64,000 nucleotides of DNA from Panulirus ornatus (lineage: Eukaryota; Arthropoda; Malacostraca; Decapoda; Palinuridae), in the NCBI RefSeq assembly GCF_036320965.1, contig NC_092276.1, positions 6,360,782 to 6,424,781 on the forward strand, given 5' to 3'. Below, one piece after another: positions 1 through 8,818 of this stretch. The notes under the pieces were generated by a model that ran no database searches, was not told the origin of the DNA, and saw only the letters and a list, made by a program, of their open reading frames with translations. Positions within the stretch are counted from its first letter, which is position 1. Every line of letters begins with the position of its first letter. The translations under genes were made by a program, and so were the position numbers.

Positions 1-78
<78 letters not shown>
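1..78. repeat. (TA)n microsatellite
   Basis: Pure TA dinucleotide run at the window edge. It abuts the 3' end of a SINE-like element. Confidence 0.97.
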
Positions 79-80
<2 letters not shown>

Positions 81-298
81 CTTTCTTTCAAACTATTCGC
101 CATTTCCCGCATTAGCGAGGTAGCGTTAAGAACAGAGGACTGGGCCTTTGAGGGAATACCCTCACCTGGCGCAATTCTCTGTTCCCTCTTTTGGAAAATT
201 AAAAAAAAAACGAGAGGGGAGGATTTCCAGCCCCCCGCTCGCCTTCTACGACACACAGGGAATACGTGGGAAGTATTCTTTCTCCCCTATCCCCAGGG

Positions 299-299
<1 letters not shown>
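79..299 (-). mobile_element. SINE-like element, copy 1
   Basis: Short non-coding interspersed repeat of about 220 bp, found seven times in the window, always in this orientation. Read on the minus strand it starts near 299 with TATCCC-like sequence (here ending in AAAA instead), passes through a block with GGCGAC/GTCG pairing potential, an A-rich stretch and a CAGTCCTCTGTTC block, and ends near 100-120 with GCTACCTCGCTAATGCGGGA. That last module is also the 3' end of the RTE LINE here. This copy lacks part of the GC-rich block near 240. No open reading frame of interest. The SINE assignment is inferred from size, copy number and LINE-like tail. Confidence 0.7.

Positions 300-364
<65 letters not shown>
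300..364. repeat. (TA)n microsatellite
   Basis: TA run joining the SINE-like element to the antisense 3' end of an RTE fragment. Confidence 0.97.
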
Positions 365-369
<5 letters not shown>

Positions 370-1122
370 ATTATTATTAATTTATCTATTGTACTTTGTC
401 GCTGTCTCCCGCGTTAGCGAGGTACTGCAAGGAAACAGACAAAAGAATGGCCAAACTCACCCACATACACATATGTATACATACACGCACATATACATAC
501 CTATACATTTCAACGTATACATACATATACATACACAGACATATATATATATATATACATACACAGACATATACATGTATACACGTACATATTCATACTT
601 GCTGCCCTCATCCATTCCTCTCGCCACTCTGCCACACATGAAATAGCACCCCGCTCTCACCGCGCGAGATAGCGCTAGGAAAAGACAACAAAAGCCACAT
701 AATTTCACACACACTAGCTATCATGTGTAATGCACCGAAAACACAGCTCCCTTTCCACATCTAGGCCCCACAAAACTTTCCATAGTTTACCCTAGACGCT
801 TCACATGCCCTGGTTCAATCCATTGACAGCAAGTCGACCCCGGTATACCACATCGTTCCAATTCACTCTATTCCTTTCATCCTCCTGCATGATCAGGCCA
901 CAATCACTCAAAATCTTTTTCACACCGTCCTTCCACCTCTAATTTGGTCTCCCACTTCTCGTTCCCTCCACCTCTGACACATATCCTCTTTGTCAATCTT
1001 TCCTCACTCATTCTCTCCATGTGACCAAACCATTACAATACACCCTCATCTGTTCTCTCAGTCACACTCTTTTCATTACCACACATTTCTCTTACCCTTT
1101 CATTACTCACTCGATCAACTAA
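365..1122 (-). mobile_element. RTE-type LINE fragment, long 3' UTR form
   Basis: Antisense 3' part of the RTE-type non-LTR retrotransposon. The terminal module (CCCGCGTTAGCGAGG on the plus strand) lies near 407-423. It is followed by a microsatellite-like stretch (about 470-600), the long-form UTR block (about 600-790) and the C-terminal coding part (about 830-1122, matching the conserved region after the reverse transcriptase). It stops at about 1122 in a direct junction with Penelope-like sequence. 5'-truncated and non-functional. Confidence 0.85.
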
Positions 1123-1852
1123 AAGATTCTTGGTTTCAATGGGAGGTTTGGGTTCAACTCCATAAAATGATTTCTTTGCTAACTTAAGGGATTTATCAAT
1201 GAAAGTTAAGTTAGCAAAGAAATATTTTATAATCATAGAGTTCTCCCTTTTAATAATAATCTTACTTTACTTCCCACGTTGCTTAATTCTTTTGATGCAA
1301 ATGCTGTCTTCAGCAACAATAATACTATAAAGAGTATCTCAATCAGAAACTCACCAGAAAATTCTCCTGGGTGCATCTATAAAGTGCCATGTAGAAATTG
1401 TGATAAGTTTTATGTTGGGCAGACTGGTAAGGATCTATCTGTTAGACTTAAGCAACATAAATGCAGTATAAGAACACAAGAATCAAATGCCTTGTTTAAT
1501 CACATTAAAAACTACGATCATTGTACTGACTGGAGTAGTACCATCTCAGAATTATCACTGAATCTTCTATCATTAAATACAAAAAGAATCATAAACTTAA
1601 TAATAGTGAAGGTCTATACAAATTGGATAGCTTCATTGATAAAATATGTAAACAATTCTCCTTCTTATCCACATAAGTTTATGACACGCTCGTTGTTTGT
1701 CTCGGACAATCACGTGTACCAAATGGCGTCCTAGCTACGTCTCTTAGCTTAATGTGATTATCACACAAAAGTGCACTTGGGAACTTATCGTGTTTCATTT
1801 TCCCCGTGGACTCATAGGAATATACTTGATCCCGCGCAAAATTGTGATCCTT

Positions 1853-1857
<5 letters not shown>
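1123..1857 (+). mobile_element. Penelope-like element (PLE) fragment with fold-back 5' end
   Basis: From about 1206 this copy reads as the 3' part of a Penelope-like retroelement: linker, GIY-YIG endonuclease region, then the terminal segment (about 1690-1857) repeated at other PLE loci here. Positions 1123-1205 carry the same element in the opposite orientation, so the 5' end is inverted. A perfect 17-bp inverted pair (1171-1187 and 1206-1222) marks the turn. The element ends with TCCTTTCCAATATA running into (TA)n. Confidence 0.8.
1279..1734 (+). pseudogene. PLE GIY-YIG endonuclease fragment
   Basis: Open frame of 151 residues. From about residue 31 the sequence reads CIYKVPC, then FYVGQTGKDL, then VRLKQH, which are the GIY, YIG and catalytic-arginine parts of a GIY-YIG nuclease as found at the C terminus of Penelope-like reverse transcriptases. 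A downstream NALFNH...NYDHC...DW stretch is also typical of that family. The paired Cys residues around KVPCRNC may bind metal. After about residue 88 the frame loses similarity because about 35 bp present in the 15.1-kb copy are missing here. No reverse transcriptase is attached. Decayed fragment, not a working gene. The family call is by motif recognition. Confidence 0.75.

Positions 1858-1932
<75 letters not shown>
1858..1932. repeat. (TA)n microsatellite
   Basis: TA run between the PLE 3' end and the antisense RTE 3' end. Confidence 0.97.
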
Positions 1933-1934
<2 letters not shown>

Positions 1935-3472
1935 TTTTTTTTATACTTTGTCGCTGTCTCCCGCGTTTGCGAGGTAGCGCAAGGATACAGACGAAAGAAA
2001 TGGCCCAACCCCCCCATACACATGTACATACACACGTCCACACACGCAAATATACATACCTACACAGCTTTCCATGGTTTACCCCGGACGCTTCACATGC
2101 CTTGATTCAATCCACTGACAGCACGTCAACCCCTGTATACCACATCGCTCCAATTCACTCTATTCCTTGCCCTCCTTTCACCCTCCTGCATGTTCAGGCC
2201 CCGATCACACAAAATCCTTTTCACTCCATCTTTCCACCTCCAATTTGGTCTCCCTCTTCTCCTCGTTCCCTCCACCTCCGACACATATATCCTCTTGGTC
2301 AATCTTTCCTCACTCATTCTCTCCATGTGCCCAAACCATTTCAAAACACCCTCTTCTGCTCTCTCAACCACGCTCTTTTTATTTCCACACATCTCTCTTA
2401 CCCTTACGTTACTTACTCGATCAAACCACCTCACACCACACATTGTCCTCAAACATCTCATTTCCAGCACATCCATCCTCCTGCGCACAACTCTATCCAT
2501 AGCCCACGCCTCGCAACCATACAACATTGTTGGAACTACTATTCCTTCAAACATACCCATTTTTGCTTTCCGGGATAATGTTCTCGACTTCCACACATTT
2601 TTCAAGGCTCCCAAAATTTTCGCCCCCTCCCCCACCCTATGATCCACTTCCGCTTCCATGGTTCCATCCGCTGACAGATCCACTCCCAGATATCTAAAAC
2701 ACTTCACTTCCTCCAGTTTTTCTCCATTCAAACTCACCTCCCAATTGACTTGACCCTCAACCCTACTGTACCTAATAACCTTGCTCTTATTCACATTTAC
2801 TCTTAACTTTCTTCTTCCACACACTTTACCAAACTCCGTCACCAGCTTCTGCAGTTTCTCACATGAATCCGCCACCAGCGCTGTATCATCAGCGAACAAC
2901 AACTGACTCACTTCCCAAGCTCTCTCATCCCCAACAGACTTCATACTTGCCCCTCTTTCCAAGACTCTTGCATTTACCTCCCTAACAACCCCATCCATAA
3001 ACAAATTAAACAACCATGGAGACATCACACACCCCTGCCGCAAACCTACATTCACTGAGAACCAATCACTTTCCTCTCTTCCTACACGTACACATGCCTT
3101 ACATCCTCGATAAAAACTTTTCACTGCTTCTAACAACTTGCCTCCCACACCATATATTCTTAGTACCTTCCACAGAGCATCTCTATCAACTCTATCATAT
3201 GCCTTCTCCAGATCCATAAATGCTACATACAAATCCATTTGCTTTTCTAAGTATTTCTCACATACATTCTTCAAAGCAAACACCTGATCCACACATCCTC
3301 TACCACTTCTGAAACCACACTGCTCTTCCCCAATCTGATGCTCTGTACATGCCTTCACCCTCTCAATCAATACCCTTCCATATAATTTACCAGGAATACT
3401 CAACAAACTTATACCTCTGTAATTTGAGCACTCACTCTTATCCCCTTTGCCTTTGTACAATGGCACTATGAG
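1933..3472 (-). mobile_element. RTE-type LINE fragment, left arm of inverted pair
   Basis: Minus-strand RTE copy with the short 3' UTR (1933-2125) and an uninterrupted reverse transcriptase plus C-terminal coding region (2126-3466). Read on the minus strand it contains LYKGKGD, GFRSGRGCVDQ, the AFMDLEKAYDRVD box with the first catalytic Asp, GLRQGCVMSPWLFN, the FADDTALVADS box and, near the C terminus, [11 protein letters not shown]. The endonuclease and N-terminal part are missing: the copy is cut at about 3472 where PLE sequence begins. It mirrors the plus-strand copy at 3603-5332. Confidence 0.9.
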
Positions 3473-3529
3473 TCCACGGGGAAAATGAAACACGAAAAGT
3501 TCCCAAGTGCACTTTCGTGTAATAATCAC
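2126..3529 (-). pseudogene. Chimeric ORF: PLE leader fused to RTE reverse transcriptase
   Basis: 467-residue open frame. Its ATG (3529) and about the first 21 residues come from the adjacent PLE terminal segment. The rest is RTE reverse transcriptase from LYKGKGD through the FADD box to the C-terminal GRP-x-W-x-WKDGV region and the stop before the short 3' UTR. A full-length RTE protein would also have an N-terminal APE-type endonuclease and about 130 further residues before LYKGKGD. The RT catalytic Asp residues are present, but with no endonuclease and a foreign start this is probably a relic. Confidence 0.75.
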
Positions 3530-3602
3530 ATCATCAGGGGAGACACAAAAGAGAAATATAACAGTCAGTTGATATACATCAAAGAGACGAAGCTAGGACT
3601 CT
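3473..3602 (-). mobile_element. PLE terminal segment between two RTE arms
   Basis: About 130 bp matching, on the minus strand, the terminal segment of the PLE copies at 1.7, 15.4 and 36.2 kb (GTCCTAGC, ATATCAACTGACTG, the hammerhead-like boxes, then CATTTTCCCCGTGGACTCAT). It sits between head-to-head RTE fragments and gives an in-frame ATG to both flanking RTE reading frames. Confidence 0.8.
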
Positions 3603-5063
3603 ATTTGGATGGCATTGCAGTGGAATTTATTAAAAAAGGGGGTGACTGTATTATTGACTGGTTGGTAAGGTTATTTAATGTATGTATGACTCATGGTGAG
3701 GTGCCTGAGGATTGGCGGAATGCGTGCAGAGTGCCATTGTACAAAGGCAAAGGGGATAAGAGTGAGTGCTCAAATTACAGAGGTATAAGTTTGTTGAGTA
3801 TTCCTGGTAAATTATATGGAAGGGTATTGATTGAGAGGGTGAAGGCATGTACAGAGCATCAGATTGGGGAAGAGCAGTGTGGTTTCAGAAGTGGTAGAGG
3901 ATGTGTGGATCAGGTGTTTGCTTTGAAGAATGTATGCGAGAAATACTTAGAAAAGCAAATGGATTTGTATGTAGCATTTATGGATCTGGAGAAGGCATAT
4001 GATAGAGTTGATAGAGATGCTCTGTGGAAGGTACTAAGAATATATGGTGTGGGAGGCAAGTTGTTAGAAGCAGTGAAAAGTTTTTATCGAGGATGTAAGG
4101 CATGTGTACGTGTAGGAAGAGAGGAAAGTGATTGGTTCTCAGTGAATGTAGGTTTGCGGCAGGGGTGTGTGATGTCTCCATGGTTGTTTAATTTGTTTAT
4201 GGATGGGGTTGTTAGGGAGGTGAATGCAAGAGTTTTGGAAAGAGGGGCAAGTATGAAGTCTGTTGGGGAGGAGAGAGCTTGGGAAGTGAGTCAGTTGTTG
4301 TTCGCTGATGATACAGCGCTGGTGGCTGATTCATGTGAGAAACTGCAGAAGCTGGTGACTGAGTTTGGTAAAGTGTGTGAAAGAAGAAAGTTAAGAGTAA
4401 ATGTGAATAAGAGCAAGGTTATTAGGTACAGTAGGGTTGAGGGTCAAGTCAATTGGGAGGTAAGTTTGAATGGAGAAAAACTGGAGAAAGTAAAGTGTTT
4501 TAGATAAAGTCAATTGGGAGGTAAGTTTGAATGGAGAAAAACTGGAGGAAGTAAAGTGTTTTAGATATCTGGGAGTGGATCTGGCAGCGGATGGAACCAT
4601 GGAAGCGGAAGTGGATCATAGGGTGGGGGAGGGGGCGAAAATTCTGGGAGCCTTGAAGAATGTGTGGAAGTCGAGAACATTATCTGGGAAAGCAAAAATG
4701 GGTATGTTTGAAGGAATAGTGGTTCCAACAATGTTGTATGGTTGCGAGGCGTGGGCTATGGATAGAGTTGTGCGCAGGAGGGTGGATGTGCTGGAAATGA
4801 GATGTTTGAGGACAATGTGTGGTGTGATGTGGTTTGATCGAGTAAGTAACGTAAGGGTAAGAGAGATGTGTGGAAATAAAAAGAGCGTGGTTGAGAGAGC
4901 AGAAGAGGGTGTTTTGAAATGGTTTGGGCACATGGAGAGAATGAGTGAGGAAAGATTGACCAAGAGGATATATGTGTCGGAGGTGGAGGGAACGAGTGAG
5001 AAGTGGGAGACCAATTGGAGGTGGAAAGATGGAGAGAAAAAGATTTTGTGTGATCGGGCCTGA
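3485..5063 (+). pseudogene. Broken RTE reverse transcriptase ORF with PLE-derived start
   Basis: The frame opens at an ATG (3485) in antisense PLE terminal sequence and runs through RTE reverse transcriptase (AYDRVD, GCVMSPWLF, FADDT) to a stop at about 4507, caused by the 61-bp duplication. A second frame (4527-5063) carries the C-terminal region up to a damaged GRP-WKDG region, where indels change the end. No APE endonuclease. RTE proteins reverse-transcribe their own RNA at a nicked target; this copy cannot encode an intact one. Confidence 0.75.
3499..3544 (-). ncRNA. Hammerhead-ribozyme-like motif (best copy)
   Basis: On the minus strand the boxes occur in type I hammerhead order: UCCC, CUGAUGA, a short stem (GUG/CAC, with one U bulged next to the core), GAAA, a tiny stem III (AGU/ACU, 2-nt loop), U, GGGA. 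UCCC and GGGA pair to form stem I, and the cleavage triplet would be CUU. Minimal hammerheads with very short stem III are reported in PLE terminal repeats, where they probably act as dimers. The 3-bp stem II with a bulge is weak, so activity is uncertain. Confidence 0.5.
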
Positions 5064-5332
5064 GCATACAGGAGGGTGAAAGGAGGGCAAGGAATAGAGT
5101 GAATTGGATCGCTGTGGTATACCGGGTTGACGTGCTGTCAGTGGATTGAATCAGGGCATGTGAAGCGTCTGGTGTAAACCATGGAAAGCTGTAATAGGTA
5201 TGTATATTTGCGTGTGTGGACGTATGTATATACATGTGTATGGGGGTGGGTTGGGCCATTTCTTTCGTCTGTTTCCTTGCGCTACCTCGCAAACGCGGAG
5301 ACAGCGAAAAAAAAAAAAAAAAAAAAAAAAAA
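3603..5332 (+). mobile_element. RTE-type LINE fragment, right arm of inverted pair
   Basis: Plus-strand RTE copy starting just before the DGIAVEF region of the reverse transcriptase and ending with the short 3' UTR, terminal module and A-run (about 5310-5331). The RT boxes (AFMDLEKAYDRVD, GLRQGCVMSP, FADDTALVADS) are present. A 61-bp tandem duplication (4446-4506 copied at 4507-4567) introduces a stop and shifts the frame. Single-base gaps against sister copies appear from about 4990 on. It pairs with 1933-3472 as a large inverted repeat. Confidence 0.9.
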
Positions 5333-5368
5333 TATTATATATAAAAATATATATATATATATTATAAA
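5333..5368. repeat. A-rich/AT tail of RTE copy
   Basis: Short AT-rich tail after the RTE A-run. It corresponds to the (TA)n at 9987-10024 in the duplicate. Confidence 0.8.
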
Positions 5369-5998
5369 TATAAGTAAGAGGGGTTACAACTTTCAGTTCT
5401 TTATGTCTCCCAGAATTTTCTGATGTCTTTACCTCTGACCAGAAAATACAGCGCTTGTTAATAACGTCGTGCTCAAAGGGTTAAGACGACTGTAAGAAGC
5501 GATGTTGTCCGTATAAAGTGGTAGTGTTTGTTACGTGGCAATGTTTTTGATAATGAGACAGGGTAGGGGAAGGCTGAGAAGGACATGACGTCATTTCAAT
5601 AAATAATCAGCAGTGACGTAAAAGGTGACGTCAGGCTTGTGTTTAAGGTGTGCTGGTGTTCTCATCATCATCAAGGAAGCGTCACCTAACATTATCATCC
5701 CGTGCATTTCGTTTCTCACGGAAAAAATCTCATCATGAAAAAAAAAAAAAAAAAAACGTAAAAACTAAGTGGTCAATATTTTCAAAACTTCCTGGGGCCA
5801 GAGATTTTACCGGATGTGCAATACACATCTATGGCGCAAAATCAGTTGATCTAGCGAGACAAACAACCTTTGGCTGTGGCTGAGCAATTGATGATGGGGA
5901 AGGGGTGTATGTGTGTGTGTGTTATGGTAGTCACTGCTAGAACGGGTAATGTGTGTTTACACGGCCAGCAGCCTGACTTGCATGGCCAACCACTTAGT
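5369..5998. other. Unassigned segment of copy A
   Basis: No convincing gene. It contains an AAAGGGTTAA motif near 5475, three CRE-like motifs, an A-run (about 5739-5756) and a short GT run. Its counterpart is 10022-10648. Confidence 0.5.
5586..5633. promoter_or_regulatory. Cluster of three CRE-like motifs (copy A)
   Basis: TGACGTCA at 5586-5593, TGACGTAA at 5614-5621 and TGACGTCA at 5626-5633. These match the CREB/ATF site consensus. Whether they are functional cannot be seen. Confidence 0.35.
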
Positions 5999-6001
5999 AT
6001 A

Positions 6002-6213
6002 TTTTTCCTCTATCTTCCATATCCAATTTGGTCTCCCCCCCTCTCCTTGCCTCCTCCTCTTGTAACACCATACCCTCTCGATCGATCTTTCCTCACTCCC
6101 TCCATATCCTCAAACCATTTCAATGCACCCTTTTCGTGTCTCTCACCCATACTCTTATTACCACACATCTCTCTTACCCTTTCACTGCTTACTCGATCAA
6201 ACCACCTCACACT
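6002..6213 (-). mobile_element. Old RTE fragment
   Basis: Antisense RTE C-terminal coding fragment (the TTTCCT...CCATATCCTCAAACCATTTC block), more diverged than the younger copies. Counterpart of 10653-10868. Confidence 0.7.
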
Positions 6214-6250
6214 GGTCCTGGCTCAACCCTGCTGAACACACACATATATA

Positions 6251-7410
6251 TTGAGTATTCCCTGGTAAATTATACGGAGGGATTGATTAAGAAGGTAAAG
6301 GCATGTACAGAGCATCAAATTAGGGAAAAGCATGTGGTTTCAGAATTGGTACAGGATGTTGAATCAGGTGTTTGCTTTGAAGAATGTGTCTAAGAAATAC
6401 TTGGAAAAACAGATGGGTCTGTATGCAGCATTTTATGGATCTGGAAAAGGCATATGATAGGGTTGATAGAGATGCTTTGTGGATGGATTTAAGTAGTAAA
6501 TGATGAGAAAGGTAAGTTGCCAGAAACGGAAAAGTTTTTACCAAAGATGTAAGGCAATGTGTACGTGCAGGAAGAGGGCAAAGTTATTGGTTCCTAGTGA
6601 ATGTCGTTTGCGCAGGGGTGTGTGATGTCTCCAAGGTTGTTTAATTTGTTATGGATGGGGTTGTTGGGGAGGTGAAAACGCAAGAGTTTTGGAGAGAGGG
6701 CAAATATACATTCTGTTCTGTACGAGAGGGCTTGGGAAGTGAGTGGGAATTGTTGTTCGCTGATGATACAGCGCTGGTGGTTGATTTGGGTGAGAAACTG
6801 CGATGGTGGCTGAGTTTGGTAAAGTGTGGTGAGAGGAGAAAGTTGAGAGCAAATGTGAAAAAGCAAGGTTATCAAGTTCAGCAGGTCTGAGTGACAACTT
6901 AATTGGAGGTAGTTTGAACGGAGAAAAACTGAGAAGTGAAGTGCTTTAGATATCTGGGAGTGGAACCACTCAAGCGAAAGTGAGTCACAGGGTGGGGTTG
7001 GGGGCTAAGGATTCCGAAAGCGTTGACGAATGTATGGAAAGGCCGTAGAACGTCATCTCGGAGAGCAAAATTGGGTACGATGAAAGGAATAGTGATTCCA
7101 ACAATGTTATAAGATTGAGAGGCATGGGCTATAGATAGGGTTGTACGGAAGAGGGTGGATGTGTTGGAAATGAAATGCTGGGGACAATATATGGTGTGAG
7201 GGTTTTGATCGAGTAAGAAATGAAAGGTAAGAGAGATGTGTGTAATAAAAAGAGTGGTCAAGAGAGCAGAAGACGGTGTGTTTGAAAAGGTTGAACACAT
7301 GGAGAGAACGAATGAAGGAAAGATTGATCAAACTGAGGTGAAGGATGAGTGAAAAAGATTTTGAGCGATCGGGGCTTGAAACATATAGTAGGGTGAAAGG
7401 CGTGCATGGT
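6251..7410 (+). pseudogene. Old RTE reverse transcriptase relic, copy A
   Basis: Counterpart of 10903-12066, but with many single-base indels that break every frame. Recognisable pieces include the LEKAYDRVD region near 6440-6470, FADDTALVVD near 6758-6787 and the C-terminal region near 7100-7330. Diverged subfamily, non-functional. Confidence 0.75.
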
Positions 7411-8008
7411 TTCCATGGTTTACCCTCCAGATGCATCACATGCCCTGGTTCGATCCAGTGACAGCACGTCGACCCCGGTATACCACATCGTTCCAATTCA
7501 CTCTATTCCTTACACGCTTTTCAACCTCCTGCATGTTCAGGCCCCGATCGCACAACATCTTTTTCACTCCAACCTTTCCCACCTCCAATTTGGTCTCCCA
7601 CTTCTTGTTTTCCCTCCACCTCTGACACATATAATCTTCTTTGTCAATCTTTCCTCACCTTCCTCTCCATGTGACCAAAACCATTTCCAAACTCCCTCTT
7701 CTGCTCTCTCAACTCACTATTTTATTACCACACATCTCTCTTATTTCATTACTTACTCGATCAAAACCACCTCACACTATATATTGTCAATCATCTCATT
7801 TCCAACACATCCACCCCTCCTCCGCACAACTCTATCTGCCAGCCCATTGCCTCAAAAGCATATAATACTGTTGGAACCACTATTCATTCAAACACCCAAT
7901 TTTGCTTTCCGTGATAAATGTCCTCGCCTTCCACACAATTTCAAACGCCATCAGAACTTTCGCTCCCTCCCCCACCCTGTGACTCACTTCGCTTCCATGG
8001 TTCCATAT
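7411..8008 (-). mobile_element. RTE fragment, C-terminal coding part
   Basis: Antisense RTE sequence from the post-stop region (TGGTTTACCC, GACAGCACGTCGACC) through the C-terminal coding region. Joined head-on to the plus-strand relic ending at 7410. Same arrangement as 12067-12662. Confidence 0.75.
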
Positions 8009-8480
8009 ATAATAAACGCCCATACATGCACATTAATACATACACAGACATGTACATATATACACGTGTACATGTTCAATACTTGCTTGCCTTCACCACT
8101 TCCTGGCGCCACCCCGCCCCACAGAAACAGCATCGCCACCCCCTGGTCGTAAGCGCCAGGAAAACAGACAAAAGGGCCACATTGTTCACACTCAGTCTTT
8201 AGCTGTCATGTTTATTGCACACCGAAACCACAGCTCCCTCTCCACATCCAGGTCCCCATAGACCTTTCCCATGGTTTACCCCATATGTTTCACCTGCCCT
8301 GTTTCAGTCCATTGACAGCACGACGAACCCCGGTATACCGCATCATTCCAATTCGCTATATTCCTGCACGCCTTTCACCCTCCTGTATGTTCAGGCCCCG
8401 ATCGCTCATAATCTTTTTCACTTCATCCTTCCACCACCAATTTGGTCTCACGCATCTCCTTGTTCCCTCCACGTCTGACA
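8009..8480 (-). mobile_element. RTE fragment with long 3' UTR
   Basis: Antisense UTR-derived sequence (microsatellite-like block, then the GCCAGGAAAACAGAC and GCACACCGAAACCACAGC region), followed by about 210 bp of C-terminal coding region, ending at a CACACA/TA run. Confidence 0.7.
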
Positions 8481-8493
8481 CACACACACACAC

Positions 8494-8555
<62 letters not shown>

Positions 8556-8558
8556 AAA
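8481..8558. repeat. (CA)n/(TA)n microsatellite
   Basis: Short CA run followed by interrupted TA run. Counterpart of 13128-13212. Confidence 0.95.
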
Positions 8559-8567
8559 TATCATATC

Positions 8568-8818
8568 CTCGATTAAAAAACTTTTCACTGCTTCAACAAC
8601 TTGCCTCCCCACACCATACATTCTTAATACCTTCCACAGAGGATCTTATCAACTCTATCATATGCCTTCTCCAGATCCATAAATGCTACATACAAATCCA
8701 TTGCTTTCCTAAGTATTTCTCACATACATTCTTCAAAGCAAAAACCTGATCCACACATCCTCTACCCACTTCTGAAACCCACACTGCCTCTTCCCAATCG
8801 ATGCTCTGTACAATGCCT
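8568..8818 (-). mobile_element. Internal RTE fragment
   Basis: Antisense piece of the reverse transcriptase between the GFRSGRGCVDQ region and the KSFYRG region. Bounded by TA on the left and joined head-to-head to a plus-strand RTE copy at 8819. Indel-rich. Confidence 0.75.

Larger units (their letters stand above)
5369..8480. repeat. Large duplication, copy A (indel-rich)
   Basis: About 3.1 kb collinear with 10022-13130: the same unique segment, the same series of old RTE fragments, and the same junctions. Relative to copy B it has many single-base insertions and deletions scattered through it, far more than substitutions. This looks more like poor consensus sequence than biological decay. 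Confidence 0.85.

Noticed and set aside
1857..1932. Proteins with long Tyr-Ile repeats across (TA)n runs
   Set aside because: Translation of microsatellites; no evidence of coding.
2167..2642. Recurrent antisense proteins of 111 and 150 residues seen at every RTE copy
   Set aside because: They are shadow frames opposite the conserved RTE C-terminal coding region; their apparent conservation follows from the sense strand.
5475..5485. AAAGGGTTAA as a piggyBac-type terminal repeat and TTAA target
   Set aside because: No matching opposite terminus or transposase found; a single short motif is not enough.
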